From contig NZ_VISS01000002.1 of the NCBI RefSeq assembly GCF_007827555.1, positions 124,001 to 188,000 on the forward strand: a stretch of DNA of 64,000 nt, written 5' to 3'. This document shows, in pieces, positions 1 to 7,846 of the stretch. The first letter of the stretch is position 1, and every line of letters begins with the position of its first letter. Made by a program: the position numbers and the translations under genes. This stretch comes from Aeribacillus composti. GTDB taxonomy: Bacteria > Bacillota > Bacilli > Bacillales > Aeribacillaceae. The notes under the pieces were generated by a model. The model made no database searches. It saw nothing but the letters and a program-made list of their open reading frames with translations, and was not told where the DNA came from.

Positions 1-2
1 TC

Positions 3-536
3 GATCCTCAAGTGAAAGAACAGGCCGTCAAGTTAAATAATAACTGTGAAGATTTTTCCGATTGGAAAGCAAATATTCGCGGCGTTGATCTGAACAATCA
101 ATTTCCTGCCTTTTGGGAAATTGAAAAAGAAAGAAAAAGCCCTAAATCCCCGGCTCCTCGTGATTATCCAGGTGATTATCCTCTCTCAGAGCCGGAAGCA
201 ATTGCTATGAGTGAACTAGTCAAGCAGTCTCAATTTGAACTCATCGTAGCCTTCCACACACAAGGAGAAGAAATATATTGGGGGTATTTAAACTATGAAC
301 CAGAGAAGTCGGAAGAAATCGTAAAAGAGTATGAGTTGTTAAGCGGATATAAAGGAATCCGAATGATTGATAGTCATGCCGGTTTTCGCGATTGGTTTAT
401 TAAAGAATACAGAAAGCCGGGATTTACCGTTGAATTAGGCAGAGGAAGGAACCCTTTGCCGCTTGACCAATTTGATGAAATTTATCGGAAAGCAAAGGGA
501 ATATTTTGGGCGTCGCTTTATTTGCTGTGCAAATAA
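3..536 (+). CDS. yqgT: gamma-D-glutamyl-L-diamino acid endopeptidase I (M14 zinc carboxypeptidase), 3' part
   Basis: The reading frame is open to the left edge, so the gene starts upstream and only about 177 C-terminal residues are present. The fragment carries landmarks of the M14 zinc carboxypeptidase fold: RGVDLNNQFP near its start, AFHTQGEEIYWGY with the third zinc-ligand His, and FTVELGRG with the likely catalytic Glu. The family member in Bacillus cleaves the gamma-D-Glu to diaminopimelate bond of peptidoglycan peptides. The missing N-terminal part should hold the HxxE zinc motif and any LysM repeats. The next gene downstream is yqgU, as in B. subtilis. Assignment to yqgT rests on motifs plus synteny. 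Confidence 0.85.
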   Translation, partial: DPQVKEQAVKLNNNCEDFSDWKANIRGVDLNNQFPAFWEIEKERKSPKSPAPRDYPGDYPLSEPEAIAMSELVKQSQFELIVAFHTQGEEIYWGYLNYEPEKSEEIVKEYELLSGYKGIRMIDSHAGFRDWFIKEYRKPGFTVELGRGRNPLPLDQFDEIYRKAKGIFWASLYLLCK

Positions 537-587
537 ATTTTTTGAAACATTTTTTTGAAAAATTCGTAAATTATAAGTGAAAATTGG

Positions 588-1724
588 ATGAGAAGGATGA
601 GGGTGATGAGGGCAGCCTTTTTTTTCGTCATGTGCTTTCCGATTCTCCTTTTGTCGTCTTGTGAATTTCATCAGCTTACGAATGAAAAGAAACAAGTGAC
701 AAAAGAGAAAAAAATGGAAAATGAGTTTGAAAACTTTAAAGCAGAACAGAATCTTTTAGAGAACATTCAACCGATTGAAGCAGAGGAAAATACCTTTCAA
801 AATATTACTGGATGGTTTCATGAAACGGCTGTGCTTTACATTAAAAATCTTGAAGACCGTTCGGAAGTTATTTGTCACGATCTTCAAAGCGGAAAAGATG
901 AACTATTTTTTCAGACAAAGCATCCGATTATTCAAACAGTGCCCAATGATCGCCGAACAATTTTTCTCATTCATTCAAGCCCTGAAACCAATCAAGCCAT
1001 CCTGACATTTGTAAACACCGAAGGAGAGGAATTATTTCATTGGGAAATCAATGCGTTTGAACTTCAATACACATGGAATCCCTATAATGAAAAAGAGCTG
1101 ATGGTTACAGCATTTGCTGAAGATTGGTCATATAAGACTTATTTGCTTGATTTGAAAGAGAAAAAAGTTGTGGATAGTCCCTATCAAATACCTTTTTTTC
1201 AATGGACAGATGAAGATCGCATTACATATGTAAAATGGAATAACGATGAGCCTGAGTTAAGCGCTCCGCTTTATGAAGCGAACTTAATGAAACATCACGA
1301 AAAAAAAATCGCTGATCATGTCATCGGAAATGGAAATTTTTCATCGATTGTCATGTATTTGCAGGAAAATCAACAGGAAAAAGGATTCGGTCAATATGTT
1401 TTTATAAATTCTTCATCAAAAAAAGTGTTGTCTACATTTCGTGTCCCTTTGGCTTCCGATTACTCTCAATGGATTTTTCCCTACTATGACTTCAATGCTC
1501 AAAATCAGCAGTTTTATACATTTGTGCCCGTTGCCAAATCCCAGGACGGTTCCTTTGAACTGCAAAGATTTAACCTTATCACTAAGAAAAAAGAAACCAT
1601 CTTCAAAAACGTGACAAACGATCCTATCCTCATTTCGCCATCCGGTCATTATGCTTTGTATGGGCCGAGATTGGAAAAAATCATGGATTTAAGTAAGGAA
1701 AAGATTCAGGAGATTGTAAAATAA
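588..1724 (+). CDS. yqgU: YqgU-like lipoprotein
   Basis: A 378-residue protein with an N-terminal hydrophobic stretch ending in LLLSSC, a good lipobox with the acylated Cys near residue 25, so it should be anchored to the outer face of the membrane. Three in-frame ATG codons (588, 597, 606) compete; the AAGGATGAGGG stretch would serve the 606 start best. The rest is rich in beta-strand-like repeats reminiscent of a propeller (recurrent W/Y-containing blocks), but I cannot assign a fold with certainty. Position after yqgT matches B. subtilis yqgU. No enzymatic function is evident. Confidence 0.8.
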   Translation: MRRMRVMRAAFFFVMCFPILLLSSCEFHQLTNEKKQVTKEKKMENEFENFKAEQNLLENIQPIEAEENTFQNITGWFHETAVLYIKNLEDRSEVICHDLQSGKDELFFQTKHPIIQTVPNDRRTIFLIHSSPETNQAILTFVNTEGEELFHWEINAFELQYTWNPYNEKELMVTAFAEDWSYKTYLLDLKEKKVVDSPYQIPFFQWTDEDRITYVKWNNDEPELSAPLYEANLMKHHEKKIADHVIGNGNFSSIVMYLQENQQEKGFGQYVFINSSSKKVLSTFRVPLASDYSQWIFPYYDFNAQNQQFYTFVPVAKSQDGSFELQRFNLITKKKETIFKNVTNDPILISPSGHYALYGPRLEKIMDLSKEKIQEIVK

Positions 1725-1807
1725 ACAGGAGTGAAAGCATCTTTTTTGGCAATATGAAGCGGAGGTTAAAAGACGGGTGTGTGACAACTGAATGTTTATT
1801 TATTCAT

Positions 1808-1840
1808 AAAAAAAAGAATGGCCCCGCCATTCTTTCTTTT
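1808..1840 (-). terminator. Bidirectional intrinsic terminator
   Basis: An 8-bp stem AGAATGGC/GCCATTCT with a 3-nt loop is flanked by an A run on the left and a T-rich run on the right. It lies directly after the stop of the minus-strand small gene and can also end transcription from yqgU. Confidence 0.75.
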
Positions 1841-2014
1841 TTAGTGTGGCACTGGTATACCGTGGTGAACAATCGTTTTATAGGTAAACCATCCAAAAAC
1901 AGCGACTGTTCCAAGCGCAAACAAAATTCCCAATATGTTTTTTTGTTTTAAAGAACGGAAAATAGCATAGATACCAAGCAAAGTTACTAAAGTAAAGATA
2001 ATGACAGTACCCAT
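1841..2014 (-). CDS. yqgW: Small membrane protein YqgW (DUF2759 type)
   Basis: A 57-codon frame on the minus strand starts MGTVIIFTLVTLLGIYA and ends with HHGIPVPH. Two hydrophobic segments (about residues 3-17 and 28-47) separated by a short basic loop (RSLKQKN) predict a two-pass small membrane protein. A good ribosome site (GGGGGCT) precedes the ATG and a terminator follows the stop, so this is a complete transcription unit. Length, sequence style and position next to yqgX match B. subtilis YqgW (DUF2759), whose role is unknown. The B. subtilis gene yqgV, normally in between, is not here. Confidence 0.75.
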   Translation of the reverse strand: MGTVIIFTLVTLLGIYAIFRSLKQKNILGILFALGTVAVFGWFTYKTIVHHGIPVPH

Positions 2015-2259
2015 TGTATAGCCCCCAATCTTTTATACGTTGAAGTGCGGCAAATATCTTCCCCTTCATATTTTAATCTCTTTTACTAGATTTGTCGAGG
2101 TAGGAACGGTACGTTTGCATAAAATGACTATGTCAATTTTATGAACGGTATGTCCTGCACATTTTAGGTTTGGCCAAAAATTTTCTAACTATTCCTTTTG
2201 CGCCAAAAAAGAATGTTTTGTATGATGGAAATGAAAAGAAAATGACCTGAGGTGAGAGC
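2015..2259. other. Intergenic region with direct and inverted repeats
   Basis: No gene seen. It holds an inverted repeat CATAAAAT (2118-2125) / ATTTTATG (2136-2143) bracketed by direct repeats AACGGTACGT (2105-2114) and AACGGTATGT (2144-2153), followed by the yqgX promoter. Confidence 0.6.
2198..2226 (+). promoter_or_regulatory. Sigma-A promoter for yqgX
   Basis: TTGCGC at 2198-2203 and TATGAT at 2221-2226 are separated by 17 bases, about 34 bases before the yqgX start. Confidence 0.6.
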
Positions 2260-2904
2260 ATGAAATGGATGAGAATCCCGCTCGGATTGCTGCAAACAAA
2301 TGCGTATATTTTAACAAATGACAAAAATGAGTGTATTTTATTTGATCCAGGCGATGAAGGAGAAAAGCTAATTGAAGTATTGCGCAAACATCAGTTGACT
2401 CCCCTTGCCATTTTGTTGACACATGCACATTTTGATCACATCGGAGCGATTGATGATGTTCGAAAAGTTTGGAATATTCCAGTATATGTCCACGAAAAAG
2501 AACAAAAATGGCTTGGCGATCCTTCTTTAAATGGATCTGGTCATTTTATGAATGGAAAAAATGTAATGGTAGAGGAAGCGGACGAAATCATTCGGGAAGA
2601 AGGAAGCTTGACAATTGGTTCTTTCCAGTTCTCTTTATTTGAAACACCGGGGCATTCTCCTGGAAGCATCTCCTACTATTTAGAAGAAGCAAATGCTGTT
2701 TTTTCAGGCGACGTATTATTTAAAGGAAGCATTGGCCGTACGGATTTGCTTGGAGGGAATCATGAAGAACTGCTGAAAAGCATTCATGAAAAACTGCTAG
2801 TGCTGCCGGAAGAAACCATTGTGTTGCCTGGCCACGGTTCAGAAACAACCATTATAGAAGAAATGGAAACAAATCCTTTTTTAAATGGATTTTCGCTTTC
2901 GTAA
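2260..2904 (+). CDS. yqgX: Metallo-beta-lactamase-fold hydrolase (glyoxalase II-like)
   Basis: A 214-residue protein of the hydroxyacylglutathione-hydrolase branch of the metallo-beta-lactamase superfamily. The binuclear metal motif HAHFDH is at residues 55-60, followed by PGHSPGS near 132 and PGHG near 196, giving the complete set of metal ligands. Such enzymes hydrolyse thioesters such as S-lactoyl-thiols; in Bacillaceae the thiol would be bacillithiol rather than glutathione (inference). The gene has its own sigma-A promoter, a GAGGTGAG ribosome site and a strong terminator, so it appears monocistronic. It corresponds to B. subtilis yqgX by sequence and position. Confidence 0.9.
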   Translation: MKWMRIPLGLLQTNAYILTNDKNECILFDPGDEGEKLIEVLRKHQLTPLAILLTHAHFDHIGAIDDVRKVWNIPVYVHEKEQKWLGDPSLNGSGHFMNGKNVMVEEADEIIREEGSLTIGSFQFSLFETPGHSPGSISYYLEEANAVFSGDVLFKGSIGRTDLLGGNHEELLKSIHEKLLVLPEETIVLPGHGSETTIIEEMETNPFLNGFSLS

Positions 2905-2920
2905 AAATTGAAGAAGGTCA

Positions 2921-2957
2921 AAAAACAGGCAATTCCATTGCGGAATTGCCTGTTTTT
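2921..2957 (+). terminator. Bidirectional intrinsic terminator after yqgX
   Basis: A 16-bp perfect stem (2921-2936 with 2942-2957) with a 5-nt loop, A run on the left and T run on the right. It separates the convergent genes yqgX and yqgY. Confidence 0.9.
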
Positions 2958-2958
2958 A

Positions 2959-3204
2959 TTAATGGCCGCCTTGTCCAGGGACCATCATAAACGTCGTCCA
3001 ATATGTAAACCCGACGAAGAAAATGGTCAAATATGCTCCGAAAATATAAATATACATACGTTCAGTTAATTTTAAATAAGATAGTAAAACAAAAAATCCA
3101 GTTTGACCAAAGAAAAGTAAAGACGTCGTCTTCATATCGCCTAAATAAAACATAATAGCAAAAATACCTGTCCAAAAACCGAGTACACGGAACATGCGAT
3201 CCAT
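2959..3204 (-). CDS. yqgY: Small membrane protein YqgY (DUF2626 type)
   Basis: An 81-residue protein starting MDRMFRVLGFWTGIFAIM and ending MVPGQGGH. An open frame continues further upstream, but the strong ribosome site AAAGGAGGG just before the ATG at 3204 fixes the start. Three hydrophobic stretches suggest a three-pass membrane protein. It resembles the DUF2626 family represented by B. subtilis YqgY, which also lies between yqgX and comGA. Function unknown. Confidence 0.8.
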   Translation of the reverse strand: MDRMFRVLGFWTGIFAIMFYLGDMKTTSLLFFGQTGFFVLLSYLKLTERMYIYIFGAYLTIFFVGFTYWTTFMMVPGQGGH

Positions 3205-3520
3205 TGTGTTTCCCTCCTTTTCCCTCAATCGGTCGCTTTTTATATTATAATGTACAGCTTGATACATTGTAAATATACCGTTTCCAATTGTTATTGTATC
3301 CACTTTGTTTTCAAACATGTTGTAAAAAAATGTTCAAAAATTATGAGTTTATAGCAAAAAATTGTTTTCTAAACAGTCTTTGCAAACAATTGTTATTTTT
3401 CGGTTATGCTCAATTAAATTTTGCAAAAGGAAAGGGAAAAGAAAAATCCATTATCTACGTTCGCATTTTTCTCTTCAATTCGTTAAGATGAATCCTAAGA
3501 AAAGAAAGGGGGGATATGGA
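3205..3520. other. Divergent control region between yqgY and comGA
   Basis: A 316-base AT-rich region with no convincing gene. It carries A/T tracts resembling ComK-binding sites (listed separately) and must hold the comG promoter. Confidence 0.5.
3356..3396 (+). promoter_or_regulatory. Putative ComK AT-boxes (K-box) upstream of comGA
   Basis: A perfect AAAA-N5-TTTT box lies at 3356-3368, followed by a degenerate box AAAC-N5-TTAT at 3384-3396. The comG operon is ComK-activated in B. subtilis. The 15-bp gap does not equal the canonical 8, 18 or 31 bp, so this remains a candidate. Confidence 0.35.
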
Positions 3521-4588
3521 ATGATTGAAATTGAAAAGCTTAGCGAAAAACTGATTGAACTGGCGTGTTCATTTAGTGCCTCAGACATCCATATTGTTCC
3601 GAAAAAGAAAAAAGCAGTTATTCAATTTCGAATTGACGATGACATCAAAGAAATATTTCATCTGCCTAAAGCTATTTGTGAACGCTTAATTTCTCATTTT
3701 AAATTTATGGCCCAAATGGATATTGGCGAAAAAAGGCGTCCGCAAAACGGTGCTTACTCCTTCCATACGATTTACGGAGAGGTGCATCTTCGTTTATCGA
3801 CATTGCCTACAGTATTCGATGAAAGTCTAGTCATCCGAATATTGCTAGAGCAATCGATTCAATCGCCTGAAAAACTTTCATTGTTCCCGTCAGAATCCAA
3901 AAAAATGCTTTCATTTTTAAAGCATTCTCACGGTCTCCTGATCCTTACCGGTCCGACCGGTTCGGGAAAAACGACCACTCTTTATTCGCTTCTCCATTAT
4001 GCAAAAAAACATTTTAAAAGAAACATCATCACACTTGAAGATCCTGTGGAAACGAAAAGCGATGAAATGCTTCAAGTGCAGATCAATGAAAAAGCTGGAA
4101 TTACGTATGCAAATGGGTTAAAAGCAATATTAAGACACGATCCCGATGTCATTATGGTCGGTGAAATTCGGGATCATGAGACAGCAAGGATTGCGGTCCG
4201 GGCTGGGCTTAGCGGACATTTAGTACTGACCACCATGCATACGCGGGATGCAAAGGGAGCTATTTATCGATTATTAGAATTTGGTGTAACCTTTTCCGAA
4301 ATTGAGCAAACTTTGATCGCTGTTGCTGCGCAGCGTCTCGTTCATTTAATATGCCCGTTTTGCAAAGGGAATTGCCCGCCTTATTGCAAAAAATTAAAGG
4401 AAATTAGGAGAATTGGGGTCTATGAACTTCTTTACGGCAAAAATTTAACCGCCGCTATTCGGGAAGCAAAAGGAGAGGAGCAGAGTGAGTTAGATTATAT
4501 GAAGTTAAAAGATGTAATTAAAAAAGGAATCGCTCTTGGGTATTTATATCCGGACATATATGATCGTTGGGTGTTTGAATATGAATAG
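3521..4588 (+). CDS. comGA: Competence traffic ATPase ComGA
   Basis: A 355-residue GspE/PilB-type secretion ATPase that powers assembly of the competence pseudopilus and initial DNA binding at the membrane. Visible motifs: Walker A GPTGSGKTT near residue 144, an Asp box around HDPDVIMVGEIRD near 207, the His box LTTMHTRDA, and a Cys-rich element CPFCKGNCPPYC near 277. The start ATG at 3521 follows AAAGGGGGG; a longer in-frame extension upstream lacks support. The stop overlaps the start of comGB by 8 bases, indicating translational coupling in a seven-gene operon. Regulation by ComK is expected from B. subtilis. Confidence 0.95.
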   Translation: MIEIEKLSEKLIELACSFSASDIHIVPKKKKAVIQFRIDDDIKEIFHLPKAICERLISHFKFMAQMDIGEKRRPQNGAYSFHTIYGEVHLRLSTLPTVFDESLVIRILLEQSIQSPEKLSLFPSESKKMLSFLKHSHGLLILTGPTGSGKTTTLYSLLHYAKKHFKRNIITLEDPVETKSDEMLQVQINEKAGITYANGLKAILRHDPDVIMVGEIRDHETARIAVRAGLSGHLVLTTMHTRDAKGAIYRLLEFGVTFSEIEQTLIAVAAQRLVHLICPFCKGNCPPYCKKLKEIRRIGVYELLYGKNLTAAIREAKGEEQSELDYMKLKDVIKKGIALGYLYPDIYDRWVFEYE

Positions 4589-5612
4589 GCATCGATGGAA
4601 CAAAAAGATGCAGGCACAATTTTTGAAGAAAGTGAGTGAGCTGCTTTCAGAAGGGTATGCATTAAATGAAGCTATTCGCTTTATGAGTTTTCATGTAAAA
4701 GAAAAATACCGACAAGATATTGAGACTTGTATACAGATGTTGACGAAAGGAAATTCGCTATACACGGCTTTTGAGAAGCTTGGATTTCATCGAGATGTAC
4801 TAAGCTATCTTTTCTTTGCTGAAAAGCATGGTGATATACATTTTGCTTTAAAAGAAAGCTCAGTAATGCTGGAAAAACAACTCCTCCATTTGGAAAAATT
4901 TATTCAAGTTCTCCGCTATCCGCTCTTTTTAATTGCTCTTCTTTTAATTATTTTATTTGTCATCCAAGCAGTTGTTACCCCGCAATTTTCGTATATGTAT
5001 GAAGCAGTTGATTTGAACGCCTCCTTCTTTCTGACATTTGTCATGTTTACCATTAAAGGCATCAAAACGTTTTTTTTCATTTTGTTTAGTTTCTTATTGC
5101 TCCTTTTTTTCTACTATTGGGTCTCTTTCCGAAAAAAGCCTCCGCTTGAAAAACAGAAGCTGCTTATGAAAATTCCGATCGTTTCAAAAGGTTTGCGGTT
5201 ATTTCACAGCTACTATTTTTCTTTGCAAATGAGCAATTTGTTGAAGGGAGGATTGTCCGTTTTTGAATGCTTTACTCTGTTTCAAGAACAACATTTTCTC
5301 CATTTTTATAGGGAAGAGGCCAATCTGTTTATCGAGAAATTAAAGAAAGGAGAATCGCTAGAGATAATATTTGCTGAAAGTCCATTTTTTGAACAGGAAC
5401 TTTCCTCTGTTGTTCAACATGGACAAGCCGTCGGTCAATTGTCTAAAGAGTTGTATATGTACAGCCGGTTCGTATTGGAGCGGATGGAACAAAAAATAAT
5501 GAGAATCATTAGTTATATTCAGCCGGTCGTTTTTCTGATGATCGGGGTCTTCGTATTGATCATTTATTTATCGATTTTGCTTCCAATGTACCAAATGATG
5601 GGTCAAGTATAG
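4581..5612 (+). CDS. comGB: Competence pseudopilus membrane protein ComGB
   Basis: A 343-residue polytopic protein of the GspF/PilC family, the inner-membrane platform of the pseudopilus machine. Two GspF repeats (about residues 15-140 and 210-330) are each followed by hydrophobic segments: YPLFLIALLLIILFVIQ near 112, a long hydrophobic pair near 150-185, and VVFLMIGVFVLIIYLS near the C-terminus. The ATG at 4581 sits inside the end of comGA (ATGAATAG overlap). It should partner ComGA on the cytoplasmic side and the pilins ComGC-GG. Confidence 0.93.
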   Translation: MNRHRWNKKMQAQFLKKVSELLSEGYALNEAIRFMSFHVKEKYRQDIETCIQMLTKGNSLYTAFEKLGFHRDVLSYLFFAEKHGDIHFALKESSVMLEKQLLHLEKFIQVLRYPLFLIALLLIILFVIQAVVTPQFSYMYEAVDLNASFFLTFVMFTIKGIKTFFFILFSFLLLLFFYYWVSFRKKPPLEKQKLLMKIPIVSKGLRLFHSYYFSLQMSNLLKGGLSVFECFTLFQEQHFLHFYREEANLFIEKLKKGESLEIIFAESPFFEQELSSVVQHGQAVGQLSKELYMYSRFVLERMEQKIMRIISYIQPVVFLMIGVFVLIIYLSILLPMYQMMGQV

Positions 5613-5625
5613 GAGGATGAAAATA

Positions 5626-5928
5626 GTGAAAAATGAACATGGATTTACATTGGTGGAAATGCTGGTTGTACTGTTAGTGATCTCGATTTTGCTTATTATA
5701 ACGATTCCGAATGTTATGGCTCATAATAAAAATATTCAAAATAAAGGGTGCGAAGGTTTAATTGATATGGTGCAGGGGCAAGTCGTCGCATATGAAATGG
5801 AGTTTCATCAAACACCAACAATTAATGATTTAATCACTAAAGGGTACTTGCCGAATAATTCTGGAAAATGTCCAAATGGTGATGAGATTGAAATTGATGC
5901 AAATGGAAACGTCATTAAGAGCAACTAG
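5626..5928 (+). CDS. comGC: Major competence pseudopilin ComGC
   Basis: A roughly 100-residue type IV pilin-like protein. The leader MKNEHG is followed by FTLVEMLVVLLVIS, the classical prepilin cleavage and methylation site with Glu at position +5, so it should be processed by ComC and polymerise as the main pseudopilus subunit. Cys residues near 41 and 81 could form the stabilising disulfide known from this family. I prefer the GTG at 5626 because AGGAGG ends 9 bases upstream; an ATG at 5617 abuts the ribosome site. It starts right after comGB and overlaps comGD. Confidence 0.93.
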   Translation: MKNEHGFTLVEMLVVLLVISILLIITIPNVMAHNKNIQNKGCEGLIDMVQGQVVAYEMEFHQTPTINDLITKGYLPNNSGKCPNGDEIEIDANGNVIKSN

Positions 5929-6358
5929 GCAAAGTGGTTTTACTGTTCTGGAGATGCTTCTTGTTCTTTCGATCTTTTTATTGATCAGCTCTTTTATATG
6001 GATTGGAGCAGTAAATATTTACAGAGAAAAAGTCATCGATCAATTTTTCGTTCAACTGGAAAAAGATTTGCTATATGTACAACAGCACGCATTCGTTAAT
6101 AAAGAAAAAATTTATTTGTTTTGGTATCCTGACAAACATTACTACGAAGCTGAACGATCCGGCTTTAAAGGGGAACTGTTTGAAAGAGCATACGATCAAA
6201 ACATAAAAGTCGAATCAGGAAACATAAAATTTCCAATCGAGTACTCTCCTTCCGGCTATTTTTATCAAGCTGGAACAATCTTCATTTCGTATGATAAAAA
6301 AACGTACAAAATCATTTTTAATTTAGGGAGAGGAAGGTTCCGTGTGGAAAAATTATAG
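5903..6358 (+). CDS. comGD: Competence minor pseudopilin ComGD
   Basis: About 151 residues with a prepilin signal: RQSG followed by FTVLEMLLVLSIFLLISS, cleavage after Gly and Glu at +5. Minor pseudopilins of this type prime or cap the ComGC fibre. The start is uncertain between ATG 5903 and ATG 5897; both lie inside the 3' end of comGC, so the two genes overlap by about 26-32 bases. The following comGE start lies 17 bases before its stop. Confidence 0.88.
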   Translation: METSLRATRQSGFTVLEMLLVLSIFLLISSFIWIGAVNIYREKVIDQFFVQLEKDLLYVQQHAFVNKEKIYLFWYPDKHYYEAERSGFKGELFERAYDQNIKVESGNIKFPIEYSPSGYFYQAGTIFISYDKKTYKIIFNLGRGRFRVEKL

Positions 6359-6668
6359 CGGATATACGATAACAGAAATATTAATAGCATTTTCCATATG
6401 GTGTTTGCTTTCGCTGACGCTGGTCCCTGTGTCAACAGCCTTATTGAAACAGCAAAAAGAAGCAGCAGCATCTGTGCTGGCTTATCAACTGCTCAAAGAA
6501 GAACTTGAACGTTTTGTATTTGAAAAGAAAAAAACAAATGGCCAAGTTGAGCGGCAAGGGATGATGTTCGAACTGGTGTGGGGAAAGGAGGGGCAATTTG
6601 CTGAATTATGTGTTCTTTCGGATGAAAATGCAGAACAAAAGGTTTGCGGCTACATTTATGAACAATAA
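6342..6668 (+). CDS. comGE: Competence minor pseudopilin ComGE
   Basis: A 108-residue protein with leader MWKNYSG then YTITEILIAFSIW, a prepilin-like cleavage site with Glu at +5 and a Tyr instead of Phe at +1. The start is a GTG at 6342 with GGGAGAGGAAGG upstream. It overlaps comGD and comGF. Position and size fit ComGE of the comG operon, required with ComGD, GF and GG for pseudopilus formation. Sequence divergence in this gene is high in all Bacillaceae, so order is the main evidence. Confidence 0.85.
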   Translation: MWKNYSGYTITEILIAFSIWCLLSLTLVPVSTALLKQQKEAAASVLAYQLLKEELERFVFEKKKTNGQVERQGMMFELVWGKEGQFAELCVLSDENAEQKVCGYIYEQ

Positions 6669-7089
6669 AGGATATACGGCAGCAAACATGCTGATAGCCT
6701 TTCTAGCGACAACCATCATCATCTCTTCCTTTGCACCCATGCTCTCATTTTTTCTAAAATTGAATACGAGGCAGCAAGATTTACATCCAAGCGAGTGGAA
6801 TTTATTTCTAATTGAGCTTCATCGTGAAATCAAAACATCTCAACAAATAATGGTGAAGCAAAATGTTTTACAATATAAAAATCAAAAAGGAGAAGTAGTC
6901 ACACTCAGTCAATATAATGATTTGCTGCGCTATCAGGTTGACGGAAAAGGACATGTTATTGTGCTGCGCGGTGTTCAAGCCGCTCATTTTATTCCAATAA
7001 CACATGGTGTGAAAATTGAAATCACAAGCTTAGAAGGTAAGCGGTTTGAAGGAACCATTCGCGATGTGAAAGGAGTGATTCCTGATTGA
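6658..7089 (+). CDS. comGF: Competence pseudopilin-like protein ComGF
   Basis: A 144-residue protein from the ATG at 6658: MNNKG then YTAANMLIAFLATTII, a pilin-like leader and hydrophobic helix in which the usual Glu at +5 is Asn. The motif VDGKGHV is shared with B. subtilis ComGF. A TTG at 6598, in frame and preceded by a strong AAAGGAGGGG, would add 20 residues; I chose the ATG because it gives a normal short leader. It overlaps comGE by 11 bases and comGG by 4. Confidence 0.83.
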   Translation: MNNKGYTAANMLIAFLATTIIISSFAPMLSFFLKLNTRQQDLHPSEWNLFLIELHREIKTSQQIMVKQNVLQYKNQKGEVVTLSQYNDLLRYQVDGKGHVIVLRGVQAAHFIPITHGVKIEITSLEGKRFEGTIRDVKGVIPD

Positions 7090-7457
7090 AAAATGAAGAT
7101 GGTCATATTTTTCCAATGACGATCGGCATATTTCTGCTTTGCATAATGATTCTTACCGCATATGCTTCCTCATATATACAAGAGCAAAGATTTCGGCATG
7201 ATGCGAAAGAGTTTTATTTGCAGGAAACGTTAATGCTTGCCGGTGTTCAATATTCGCTGAAAAAAGCTGACTATTCTGATACCCAGGAAATACTTGAACT
7301 CCCAAATGGAACCATTTCGTATAAACGAACGAAAAAAGAAAAAGGAATCGTCAATATTTCCATTACATGCAAGACGTTAAAAGGAACGGAGTATACGGCA
7401 AACTTTCATTATGATTTGAACAATCAACAGATTATGAGCTGGAATGAATATTCATAG
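7086..7457 (+). CDS. comGG: Competence pseudopilin-like protein ComGG
   Basis: A 123-residue protein with a TTG start overlapping the comGF stop (TTGA) and an AAAGGAG ribosome site about 11 bases away. The N-terminus KNEDGHIFPMTIGIFLLCIMILTAYAS is a single hydrophobic helix without a canonical Glu at +5, as is usual for ComGG. It is the last gene of the comG operon. No terminator is obvious directly behind it, so readthrough into yqzE is possible. Confidence 0.85.
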   Translation: MKNEDGHIFPMTIGIFLLCIMILTAYASSYIQEQRFRHDAKEFYLQETLMLAGVQYSLKKADYSDTQEILELPNGTISYKRTKKEKGIVNISITCKTLKGTEYTANFHYDLNNQQIMSWNEYS

Positions 7458-7576
7458 CTTTCATCGTTCAGCGCCTTATCAAAGCTTCAACCAATCGTTT
7501 ATTTGCCAGAATGTCTGTTTAAATGAACAGAGTTTAGGAAATAATATAAAAAAATTTTATTTCGAGGTGCCCACTT

Positions 7577-7756
7577 ATGTCTGGTAATGATTATGTGAAA
7601 TATGTAACCGAACAGTTTGTAAAGTTTATCGACACCCCAAAAGAAGCAAGGAAACAAAGGCGTGAGGAACGGAAAAAAGATCGTCTTCCATTATCAATGA
7701 GATGGTTTGGATTTTTGCCGATGGCGTTTTTAATTTTGATCAAGAAAAAGAAATAA
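7577..7756 (+). CDS. yqzE: YqzE family small protein
   Basis: A 59-residue protein: MSGNDYVKYVTEQFVKFID, a very basic middle (KQRREERKKDR), then a hydrophobic C-terminal helix RWFGFLPMAFLILIKKKK. This is the conserved YqzE pattern and its place after comGG matches B. subtilis. Topology suggests a single C-terminal membrane anchor with the charged part in the cytoplasm. A GAGGTG ribosome site precedes the start and a terminator follows. Function unknown. Confidence 0.85.
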   Translation: MSGNDYVKYVTEQFVKFIDTPKEARKQRREERKKDRLPLSMRWFGFLPMAFLILIKKKK

Positions 7757-7760
7757 AGGA

Positions 7761-7788
7761 AAAGGAGCCGTTTACCAGCTCCTTTTTT
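7761..7788 (+). terminator. Intrinsic terminator after yqzE
   Basis: Stem AAAGGAGC / GCTCCTTT with a 9-nt loop followed by a T run. Confidence 0.85.
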
Positions 7789-7846
7789 ATTGAAAAGTGA
7801 TGAGATCATTCAATTTCGAGCGTATTTTCTGCGTCTTGATTTTATT

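Noticed and set aside
1754-1951. 65-codon plus-strand frame
   Set aside because: Antisense to yqgW and crossing a terminator; no conserved features.
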